Positions 36,301-48,300 of a DNA stretch of 64,000 bases are shown piece by piece. Position 1 is the stretch's first letter; every line of letters starts with the position of its first letter. The stretch covers positions 374,501-438,500 of the forward strand of contig NW_024881676.1 of NCBI RefSeq assembly GCF_019059575.1, written 5' to 3'. Made by a program: the position numbers and the translations under genes. The notes below the pieces were generated by a model. It was not told where the DNA came from. It searched no databases and saw only the letters and a program-made list of their open reading frames with translations. Source of the stretch: Amphibalanus amphitrite (lineage: Eukaryota > Arthropoda > Thecostraca > Balanomorpha > Balanidae).

Positions 36301-39300
36301 AGATATAGTGGTAGTGGTAGGGGTAGGGGTAGTGGTAGTGGTAGGGGTAGGGGTAGTGGTAGGGGTAGTGGTAGGGGTAGTGGTAGTGGTAGGGGTAGGG
36401 GTAGGGGTAGTGGTGGAGGCAAAGGTAGAACAGCGGCCCAGGCTGATCCCATCGGACGAGAGGTGACCTATGTGACCTGGCCTGACCCAAGGTGACCGGG
36501 GCTGACCCATTTGACCCGTCTTGACCCCGTATCAGCTAAATTTTATCCAACAAAGCCCTCAGAACAGTTCTTTTTTTTAATTCTCTTCACATTTCCGTCC
36601 ATATCTATGCTTCTAGACGACACATCGATTTGAATCAAACACCATTCGAAAGCAAATTGGCTGGTGCCGCAATTTTTCTACCACGCAGCAAAGCAAGTGG
36701 CGCAGCCGCTTGTCTATACTACTATTTGAACAGGATCCATCTGTTTGTTTGTTTGTTTGTCCGCCACGTCGTGTAGTGGGTTCAATTTAGCCGGCCTACA
36801 GGGCAGACGGTATATCTTAGGGGGTTGAAATTTGCACACCTTATAGGTGACAGAACGGGTCAGCGCCTTTTCTAGGTTTCGGCTCGCTGAGGTGCACGGT
36901 TCGCGCGTGGCGGGCGCCGGAAGAACGCCAATGAAATTTTGATCGGTTCGTAGATCTTCATTGAGAGCCGGGGTCGACAAACTTTGTAAACTAAATGCAT
37001 GCCGATCGGCGGCGAGTGCCTCGCATTGGCGGATGGGCAAGTTTTAATTTGAATAAATAGTGGCGAGAGAATGTGTTGATTTTCTTTCAATGGGAACAGT
37101 TTGTGATACGAGTTTACAAATGCACCGCGTTTGCCGCAATGCGCCACAATTATCTCAGGGCGTCATTTTCGCCGCAACTCGCACAGTTTTGTCAAATATA
37201 GTCCGATATGGGTGTAATTTGGTGTCAAGATGCATGCTCAAACAACAGGTACAGATGCGCCGCATTTGCCGCAATGCGCCACATTTGCCACAAAGCGTCA
37301 TTTCCGACAAAATCGAGCAAGGGCAATGGAATGGCACGACTTATTCTGTGACCTGACATGACCCAGCGGTGTTGGTAGGAGTAGGGGTAGGGGTAGTGGT
37401 AGGGGTAGTGGTAGGGGTAGTGTAGTGGTAGGGGTAGGGGTAGGGGTAGGGGTAGTGGTAGGGGTAGTGGTAGGGGTAGTGGTAGGGGTAGTGGTAGGGG
37501 TAGTAGTAGTGGTAGGGGTAGATGTAGTGGTAGGGGTAGGGGTAGGGGTAGGGGTAGTGGTAGGGGTAGTGGTAGGGGACAGGGGTAGGGGTAGTGGTAG
37601 GGTAGGGGTAGTGGTAGTGGTGGAGACAAAAGCAGAACAATGGCCCGGGCTGATCCCAGCGGACGAGAGGTGACCTATGTGACCTGGCCTGACCCAAAGT
37701 GACCGGGGCTGACCCCTTTGACCCGTCTTGACCCCGTATCACCCAAATTTCATCCAACAACGCCCTCAGAACAGTTCTTTTTTAAATTCTCTTCACATTT
37801 CCGTCCATATCTATGCTTCTAGACAACACATCGACATGAATCAAACACCATTCGAAAGCAAATTGGCTGGTGCCGCAATTTTTCTACCACGCAGCAAAGC
37901 AAGTGGCGCAGCCGCTTGTCTATCTTACTATTTCAACAGGATCCATCTGTCTGTTTGTCTGTCCGCCACGCCGTGTAGTGGGTTCAATTTAGCCGGCCTA
38001 CAGGGCAGACGGTATATCGTAGGGGGTTGAAATTTGCACACCTTATAGGTGACAGAGCGGGTCAGCGCCTTTTCTAGGTTTCGGCTCGCTGGGGTGCACG
38101 GTTCGCGCGTGGGGCGCGCTGGAAGAACGCCAATGAAATTTTGATCGGTTCTTATATCTTCATTGAGAGCCGGGGTCGACAAACTTTGTGGACTAAATGC
38201 ATGCCGATCGGCGGCGAGTACCTCGCATTGGCGGATGGGCAAGTTTTAATTTGAATGAAAAGTGGTGAGAGAATGTGTTGATTTTCTTTCAATGGGAGCA
38301 GTTGGTGATGCAAGTATAAAAACGCACCGCGTCTGCCGCAATGCGTCACATTGGTCACAAGGCGCCATTTTTGCCGCAAATCGCACAGTTTTGTCAAATA
38401 TAGTCCGATATGGGTGTAATTTGGTGTCAAGATGCATGCTCAAACAGCAGGTACAGATGCGCCGCATTTGCCGCAATGCGCCACATTTGCCACAAAGCGC
38501 CATTTCCGACAAAATCGAGTAAGGGTAATGGAATGGCACGAATAGGGGCAGGGCTGGGAACACTTAAGTCTGATATTTTAGTACTGATTGGATCCAATTA
38601 TTCTGTGACCTGACATGACCCAGCGGTGTTGGTAGGGGTAGGGGTAGGGGTAGTGGTAGGGGTAGTCGTAGGGGTAGTGATAGGGGTAGTGGTAGGGGTA
38701 GTGGTAGGGGTAGTGGTAGGGGTAGTGTAGTGGTAGGGGTAGGAGTAGGGGTAGGGGTAGTGGTAGGAGTAGTAGTAGGGGTAGGGGTAGTGGTAGGGGT
38801 AGCGGTAGTAGTAGGGGTAGTGGTAGGAGTAGTGGTAGGGGTAGTAGTAGGGGTAGTAGTAGTAGGGGTAGGGGTAGTGGTAGTGGTAGGGGTAGTGGTA
38901 GTGATAGTGGTAGAGGTAGTGGTAGGGGTAGTGGTAGGGGTAGTGGTAGGGGTAGTGGTAGTGGTAGGGGTAGGGGTAGTGGTGGAGGCAAAAGCAGAAC
39001 AGTGGCCCGGGCTGATCCCAGCGGACGAGAGGTGACCTATGTGACCTGGCCTGACCCAAAGTGACCGGGGCTGACCCCTTTGACCCGTCTTGACCCCGTA
39101 TCACCTAAATTTCATCCAACAACGCCCTCAGAACAGTTCTTTTTTAAATTCTCTTCACATTTCCGTCCATATCTATGCTTCTAGACGACATATCGACATG
39201 AATCAAACACCATTCGAAAGCAAATTGGCTGGTGCCGCAATTTTTTCCTACCACGCAGCAAAGCAAGTGGCGCAGCCGCTTGTCTATCTTACTATTTGAA

Positions 39301-42300
39301 CAGGATCCATCTGTCTGTTTGTTTGTCCGCCACGCCGTGTAGTGGGTTCAATTTAGCCGGCCTACAGGGCAGACGGTATATCGTAGGGGGTTGAAATTTG
39401 CACACCTTCTAGGTGACGTAACGGGTCAGCGCCTTTTCTAGGTTTCGACTCGCTGGGATGCACGGTTCGCGCGTGGCGGGCGCCGGAAGAACGCCAATGG
39501 AATTTTGATCGGTTCGTAGATCTTCATTGAGAGCCGGGGTCGACAAACTTTGTGAGCTAAATGCATGCCGATCGGTGGCGGGTGCCTCGCATTGGCGGAT
39601 GGGCAAGTTTTAATTTGAATAAAAAGTGGCGAGAGAATGTGTTGATTTTCATTCAATGGAAACAGTTTATGATACAAGAATAAATATGCACCGAGTTTGC
39701 CGCAATGCGCCACATTGGTCACAAGGCTCCATCTTCGTCGCAAATCGCACAGTTTAATATGGTCCGATATGGGTGCAATTTGGTGCCAAGATACATGCTC
39801 AATCGCCGGGTGAAAATGCGCCGCGTTTGTCGCAATGCGCCACATATGCCACAAAACGCCATTTCCGACAAATACGATTAAGCGTAATGGAATGGCACGA
39901 ATAGGGGCAGGGCTGGGAACACTTAAAGTCTGATATTTTAGTACTGATTGGATCCAATTATTCTGTGACCTGACATGACCCGGCGGTGTTGGTAGGGGTA
40001 GGGGTAGGGTAGGGGTAGTGGTAGGGGTAGTGGTAGGGGTAGTGTAGTGGTAGCGGTAGGGGTAGGGGTAGTGGTAGTGGTAGGAGTAGTAGTAAGGGTA
40101 GGGATAGTGGTAGGGGTAGTAGTAGGGGTAGTAGTAGGGGTAGTAGTAGGGGTAGTGGTAGGGGTAGTGGTAGGGGTAGGAGTATGGGTAGTAGTAGTGG
40201 TAGGGGTAGGGGTAGATGTAGTGGTAGGGGTAGGGGTAGGGGTAGTGGTAGGGTAGTGGTAGGGGTAGGAGTATGGGTAGGAGTAGTGGTAGGGGTAGGG
40301 GTAGTGGTAGGGGTAGTGGTAGGGGTAGTGGTAGGGGTAGTGGTAGGGGTAGGGGTAGGGGTAGTGGTGGAGACAAAAGCAGAACAGTGGCCCGGGCTGA
40401 TCCCAGCGGACGAGAGGTGACCTATGTGACCTGGCCTGACCCAAAGTGACCGGGGCTGACCCCTTTGACCCGTCTTGACCCCGTATCACCCAAATTTCAT
40501 CCAACAACGCCCTCAGAACAGTTCTTTTTTAAATTCTCTTCACATTTCCGTCCATATCTATGCTTCTAGACGACACATCGACATGAATCAAACACCATTC
40601 GAAAGCAAATGGGCTGGTGCCGCAATTTCTCCTACCACGCAGCAAAGCAAGTGGCGCAGCCGCTTGTCTATCTTACTATTTGAACAGGATCCATCTGTCT
40701 GTTTGTTTGTCCGCCACTCCGTGTAGTGGGTTCAATTTAGCCGGCCTACAGGGCAGACGGTATATCGTAGGGGGTTGAAATTTGCACACCTTATAGGTGA
40801 CAGAACGGGTCAGTGCCTTTTCTAGGTTTCGGCTCGCTGGGGTGCACGGTTCGCGCGTGGGGCGCGCTGGAAGAACGCCAATGAAATTTTGATCGGTTCG
40901 TAGATCTTCATTGAGAGCCGGGGTCGACAAACTTTGTGGACTAAATGCATGCCGATCGGTGGCGGGTGCCTCGCATTGAAGGATGGGCAGGTTTTAATTT
41001 GAATGAAAAGTGGCGAAAAATGTGTTAATTTTCGTTCGATGGAAACAGTTTGTGATACGAGTTTACAAATGCACCGCGTTTGCCGCAATGAGCCACAATT
41101 ATCTCAGGGCGTCATTTTTGCCGCAAATCGCACAGCTTTGTCAAATATGGTCCGATATGGGTGCAATTTGGTGCCTGGATGCATGCTCAACCAACAGGTA
41201 CAGATGCGCCACATTTGCCGCAATGCGCCACATTTGCCACAAAGCGCCATTTCCGACAAAATCGAGTAAGGGTAATGGAATGGCACGAATAGGGACAGGG
41301 CTGAGAACACTTTAGGCCTGATATTTTAGCACTGATTGGATCCAATTATTCTGTGACCTGACATGACCCAGCGGTGTTGGTAGGGGTAGGGTAGTGGTAG
41401 GGGTAATGGTAGGGGTAGTGTAGTGGTAGGGGTAGGGGTAGTGGTAGGAGTAGTAGTAGGGGTAGGGGTAGTGGTAGGGGTAGTAGTAGGGGTAGTAGTA
41501 GGGGTAGTGGTAGGGGTAGTGGTAGGGGTAGTGGTAGGGGTAGGAGTATGGGTAGTAGTAGTGGTAGGGGTAGGGGTAGATGTAGTGGTAGGGGTAGGGG
41601 TAGTGGTAGGGTTAGTGGTAGGGGTAGTGGTAGGGGTAGTGGTAGGGGTAGGGGTAGTGGTGGAGGCAAAAGCAGAACAGTGGCCCGGGCTGATCCCAGC
41701 GGACGAGAGGTGACCTATGTGACCTGGCCTGACCCAAAGTGACCGGGGCTGACCCCTTTGACCCGTCTTGACCCCGTATCACCCAAATTTCATCCAACAA
41801 CGCCCTCAGAACAGCTCTTTTTAAATTCTCTTCACATTTCCGTCCATATCTATGCTTCTAGACGACACATCGACATGAATCAAACACCATTCGAAAGCAA
41901 ATTGGCTGGTGCTGCAATTTTTTCCTACCACGCAGCAAAGCAAGTGGCGCAGCCGCTTGTCTATATTACTATTTGAGGAAGGCGTAGTTTCTGTCTATTA
42001 CGAAGGTCGCGACATGGTGCTACGTAGCGCGGGTTACAGGTCACACCGTTGCACCTACCGCGCTGAAATTTGCGCAAGTTATAGAACAAGGATGGACAAC
42101 GTGCCTTTGAGCGGTCTCGGCTCGATCGGATCGATAGCGAGCGCGTGGCGCGTGCCCAAAAAGTGCAAATTCGCGTCATAGACTTTACATGTATAAATCG
42201 GCTGGCAAAAACGGGCGAAAATGGCTAAATTTGCCCGACACGGGTCCGTTCCCCATGCAATATCTCGGTAGCCGTGCGCCCGATCGGCACGGGGAAAACA

Positions 42301-45300
42301 GCATCGTGTAGAGAATCGAACGGGCAATCGAATAGTGTGCGGTGCAGGGGTGGCACGCGCCACGTGCAAGTGTGAGGGCAATTTCATTTCAAAAAGTGTC
42401 ATTTTAAACGGATTTTGGATTTTATTTTATTTTCCCGTGACCATCAGACTGAGAGAGTTGAAACAACGTCAATTGCCAAGAGAAATGTACCGCCTCTCAT
42501 GGAAAAATTGTGGACAGCTAATTGATCAAAAACAATGTGGAAAAATCGCTGAATTAAAATGGTATTTGTCCATAATGTGCCACTAAAAAGATACACGGGA
42601 TTTGCTGCTTAACCTGATACGCTTGATAATTGAAAATGCTATCATTAGAAAGAGCATTCAATTCTCTCCAAGATCCAATCATCACGTTTGCATGACAAGC
42701 AACAGTATTCTTAAAAATATAAATGTTTTAAACCTCTGCAAAACGATTTTTAGCGAAAATTATCTACGCCTTTCATTTGTCTTAAAACTACGCACCTCAA
42801 TTATAAAGCACATTTGACAGATTCTGAAGTGGAAAGCATGCTTATCAGACACGGGCACCTCGATGCGGTGGATATTTTTTCCACAAACCAAAACGTTTAG
42901 CCGTCAAAAAGCAATCGACCGAAATGGATAGATAACCCAACCGACACAAGAACAACCGAACACCCGCCGATCGAAAATATCCCTTTTCGCGTTGCGGAGC
43001 ACGCGGGTCACCCTAGTACCATGCTAATCATACAGTGTATACTGTATACGAACTTTCCATGCCTTCTCTTCTCCATGTAGATGGTATTCATGCCGGAGCC
43101 TCACTTCTGCGTATCGTTAGAATGATATCCACACCAGCACTGCCACCGGCGCCGCGGTCCGTTACAGATTGGCCAAATCACCGGTTCTTGTTCGGACATA
43201 TTTTCTGAGAACCGTCTCAGGGAGAGAGGGAGGGACAGGATGCGTTACCCCGGCGCCCCCTCGGCCTGTCTCGTCTCGCTGCTCTCTCGTCCCTCCTCTC
43301 CCTCCCTCCGTGGCAGAAACTAGCTAGCCTAAAATATGAATAATAACAGACTGTCAACTTGTTTGTCGACTTGTATGAGACTCTCGTCGAGTTGTTGTTT
43401 TTTTCAGTTGTGATGCTTTTGTGTTCTTGAGAGTCGTAAGAGTGTTACGCGCAGTGTATGGTACGAGTGTAGGATACAGCTACAGGATTCGGGCAGTGAG
43501 CATGGTGTAAAGGTGGCATTGAGCTCCCCCCCCCTTCCCCTGCTGAGGGACCCTCGATAAAGCAATATTAGTTCCGTTTTTTTTTCATGTCCATGATCTA
43601 AAGTTCGTTTATGCTAGTTATTTAGCCTTTTAATTGGCACCTTTGACCTTAGGTCGTTAGTGGGAAGTTAGACACCAGTCTGGCCAAGATCTGTTTGTAT
43701 TGGATAAAGCACCGCCAGAGTTTCCTCCTAATATTGTATACTTTGCCTGCCGATTAATTTCTGGTTTCGCGCCTTGCTTATGTGAAGACTAAGAGCTTCA
43801 GGCGATGGTGAGCTCACTTAGTATTCCGTCTGAATTGTGTGAGAAATGAGAGTACCACACTAACCCGGACATGTTTCAGAGAAGTTGGTGTATGGTGGAA
43901 ACACAGTGACCTTCAGTGACCTCCGATGTTGTGTACTGTTCCAGATCGGTGACCTGCTATCCCGGGCACTGGGAGGACCGGTGACCTCCGATGACCTCGG
44001 AACACTGATGGAAAAAGAAAAATCACAGGCGGAAATAGCGCAAACCAGGTTTGTAGACTAGGAATTTTGCGCAAACAAAAAACACGCGAAGCTTAAAAGA
44101 AATATGTCATTTTTTCCCTCGGCAGGACTATGGGAATAGGCTATGACCTTGATTACGAGATCGCCCGGTCAAAGTGACAAAGAGCACGCATTTATCCTCA
44201 AATTGTGTATGCTAAAGCTTGCTACGTAGAAACTGACTTTGCATAGTCTCCCCTGCTCGTCAAAGTGCCAGTTTATTTGCTTATCAGAGCATAGATTTGT
44301 TGTCCGCTCGCGTCCGTCCCCCTCCATCTCCTGTGTATTTCTGTCTGTCCGGCAGCGTGTTCGGTGAGCTGGAGATGGTGCTTTCCGGACTGGAGCTGCA
44401 GCACCTGATCCCACTGTTCCACGCGCACAACGTCAGCTTCGTCACCTTTCTGCGCTTCACCGACGACGACCTCGACCGCATGAAGATAGAGAAGGTGAGA
44501 CGCTGAAGGATGTGGTGGCCGGGGACGCTTGATTGTGAGTGGATCGAGGCAGGACTCAGGAAGGAGAAAGAAACTTGTAAGTTATCGGCTGTGGAGCGAG
44601 TGATGTTGCTTGGCAGAAGAGAAAACAGTACGTCGTTCCGTGATCGGTTTGCTGTAGATATACCGTAAGTGTGACGTGCGGGTGCCGGCTGCAGTCAGTT
44701 CACAAACGCCTATCCACCACGGGGATCTCTTTCCAGCACTGCCCATCGTTCCCTGTTCGCCAGAGCCAGGTCTAGCTCCCCTTGCTATGGACCGGGCTCC
44801 CCGCGTTCTGACCCACTGTGGTCCTTCATACCACTCCTCGCCGTGTCGCCGTAAGTCCCACCGTCCCATTCGCTGGACGTAATGGGTGGTCCCCTCCATC
44901 CCGTCACTGACGGCGGCCGCCAGCGGGGTGTAGGACGGCCACTGCGCCGCCACTGCGCCCGCCCAGACAGGGAGATTGGGGAGGCGGCGGTCCAGAGACG
45001 GACGGTGCTCGTATTGTGCGCCGCCCATACCGACAATGACGGGAGAGAATGGGAACGGGAGATTAGAATTGGCTCGGGACGGGCGGGTCAGGAAGGCACT
45101 GGATCGCTTTTGTGTAAGGTACTGTTGTTTGCTGTGGTGTTTTACGAACATTTTTGGCCGTGTGATAATTCGATGGATGATCTGCTTTCAGCGGCTCAAA
45201 TCATGGGCGGACTTGATTTTTACGTAGGATCTTTAGTCCACGATTGTGTGCTCCGATGTGTTCGGTGCTTGTACGATATTGTGGTACGCATTCTATTTAA

Positions 45301-48300
45301 TACCCCGCGTGCCACTGTTTCTAACAAGCATATTTTTTGCTCATGCCCTGCTCAATGTTCATGCCATTCCTGGCATCTTTATTATTCCCTCTGTGTATGG
45401 ATAGTTTCTCGGCACATTCCTATTCTATGCCTGCTTCCGGACGTGAGCGCTAGTCCGTCAGGATGAGCCCGTGTGGCGTTTTCCCTGTATATTTCCCTAC
45501 CCCGTGTTACGGCTGGATTACAGGTGGGAGAGCGACGTAAGATCCTGGACGGAATCCGAGAGATCCACCAGCGCGAGTGGGAGCGATCCAGCCTGCCGAC
45601 ACTGCACTACAACAAGTACCTGACGTGAGTACCGAGTACCGACACTGCACTACAACAAGTACCTGACGTGAGTGCCCGCCGACGTTACACTGTAACACGT
45701 ACCTGGCGGAAGTAGTTACCTGCCGACGCTCGAATAGGATGGAGTTATTTGTGAACAAGTGAGGCGTTGCTGCTAAAAGTTTTTCTTTTTTAACACGTTT
45801 GCAATATTATAAATGTTTGATTCAGTAGTATTGCGTTATTACACTACCTTTTTTCATTAAATAAATGCTCGACGTCCCATCTTCTATCTATGTAAACCAA
45901 TTCATCATGGTTGAGCCAACTGCCCCGGGCCGGTTTAAGGTTCCAGCCGCCGCGGACCTTCAGAGGTCACGGGTTTAATTCTCTCAAAGTCTGTCCGCCC
46001 AAGAACGTCACACTGGCTGGCACTGTGAACAAATCGATGTCCGTAACGACACGGCGATAAATACAATTCCTCGAAGCTGCTGCCGCCACGAATATCAATC
46101 ACTCGGCTGTTAGGAAAAGACATTTTGGCAAACGACATTGGTTAGGCACTGGAATCCCCATGAGCTCGATAAACCACTCATGGTAAACTTTGGCAATTCA
46201 ATTACTTCTCGAACTTAAGCAGCGTGTGTCATATTCCTCTCTGCCGATTCAGAACTCGTTAGCCCTCGCCCGGCCAACACCCGGCGGTGATTTATTGCGC
46301 CGACATTGATCCAGGAATGCCCCCGCCGCGGCCGTCGGCTGGGCGCGGGGGCGACGGTCACGAGACGGTCTGCCGTCCGCCTCCGTCGACACACATTGTA
46401 CAGTGGATACCCACGCAGGTGACTCCTTGAGAGTGGTGACGTCAACAGGCACGCCGACGCCCATGTTCTACCGGTGGCCGTTCCGTGGGCTACGCGAGGA
46501 CTCCGTCTCCTGGCATCCGACCAGAAATACCGACTGTCTACTGGCTCGCTTATATCTTTCGCGCCTCCCAGACTCGAGCTGACCTGACCCGACCTGACCC
46601 AATCTGGCTCAAGATAATCCTACATCCGGCCTTTATCCCTCAGCATTTCTGCCCATATTGCTTGTCACATTTTCTACACAAACTCTCCAGCCCAACCCCA
46701 CCTGCCCAAGTGTACCACTGTTCCCGATCCGGTGTCCATCCTACCACTGGCCGCCTCATCTCCCTCCCCGCCCCGCCGCCGCCGCCGCCACCCGCTGAGT
46801 GGCTTACCGTGCTCTCCGAACTGACCTCAGCATCAATCGACCCTTCGCCAGCAGCCGGCCGTCCCGCGGGTGGTCAACGACCGCTCAATCGGGTCATTTC
46901 AGCGCCCGCCGCCGGCTGGAAAGGTTCACCGGGGTGCAACTCGGTCACACTGTCAAAGGGGTTACTGATACAGCTTTGGGCGACGGTAGGGAGAAAAAAG
47001 CGAGACGGGCAGAGAGGCGGCATTTGTGGTAGGGGAGAGATGTTGTTAGATACTCGATCCTCAGTATCGAGTGCGTTTTTTTTTTTTTTTTTGCTTTACA
47101 AGAGCGATAATAATTATATTGGCCTAAAGCATTGAACAAAGTTGGTTTGATGGAAGTTCCGGAATGTCTGCCCATATTTTGCGACATATTTAAGCATCGG
47201 CGCCGGAGACCGGAGTCGATCGTTTCGATTGCATCAGCCCGTTCTGCTGACGAGGTCGTCTGATTTGGTCCGGGTCGCATCGGTCAATACTGACCATCAT
47301 ATGTCTGGCAATGTGGATGATGCCGCAATCGATTTGTCGTAACCAGTTGGCGTTATGCTTCTTCTTAACCCTGTCTTATCTGATGCCACAAAAAAGTAAA
47401 ACCTCTTTGTTGTGCTCATTTTTTGTTTTCTTTTTTAATTCATCAGTATGTATGGCCCGATTCGTTTCCTTTGTTGAACCCGTATTACGCTGTTCAAATT
47501 ACGCAGCGTTAATTAAGATCTCATCATAGACTCCTGCTAACCATTATTGGCTTTCCTCGCTACTTTCCTCGGATTGGTTTTCGAATCAGTAATTAGATCG
47601 GCCTTTTTGCGTTGCTGTGATCTCATTGCTATGCATCAGACTCAGGTCTCCAAATTTGATTTCAGCTGACCTCGATCGACCTGTGTGTTTGTTTGTCTAA
47701 TGGTGTCTTGACGAAACCTTGACTTTATTTTGTCAACGTATGTGTGACTTAATTGTGAGTGTCTGCTGGTTTTTTGATGCGATATTTTGTCAACGTTTAT
47801 GTGACTTAATTGTGTGTGTCAGCAGGTTTTCTGATGTGGCCTTTGCTGGCCTCTGCTGACCCGTGTGGATGCCCTGATGTGACCTTTGTTGACCCCCGCT
47901 GACTTGTGTCCACAGGTGTCCCGACGCCGTGGGTCTGATGATGAACGTGTCGCGTCACATTCGTCTGATCCACGCCTCGGTGGGATACCTGCGGGATCAG
48001 ATCCAGGCGCGGCCGCGCATCCTCGAGCTCGGACAGGACACCGCCGGCGTCACGTGAGTGACAGCGGATGCTCTCCACAGGGAGCGGCCTCTCTCCCTCT
48101 CCCTCTCCCTCTCCCTCTCCCTCTCTCTCTCTCTTCTCTCTCTCCTCTCCCCTCTCTGCGTTTGACAATCTCTTTTGAAATTTTACCAGAGACCGTCGAA
48201 TTGAAAACTGGACTGCCTGCCCTCTCATCCCGTTCCTCGCGTGCCCTGTTAAACGGATGCAGCGGCCAGCAGCACGAAATGTTTTACTCGCTACACTGAG

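Noticed and set aside
34712..41662. Interstitial telomere
   Set aside because: The hexamer GGGGTA/GTGGTA is not the arthropod TTAGG or animal TTAGGG repeat, and it is embedded in complex 1.2-1.4-kb units.
34051..41960. CRISPR array
   Set aside because: The units are kilobase-scale tandem repeats in a eukaryotic intron, with no short repeat and unique spacer structure.
45930..46000. Second tRNA gene or SINE on the plus strand
   Set aside because: Only a weak B-box-like segment is present; there is no A box or acceptor stem.
46485..47135. 216-residue plus-strand protein in ASZ1 intron 8
   Set aside because: Low complexity, contains a poly-T-encoded Phe run, and no domain or splice support.
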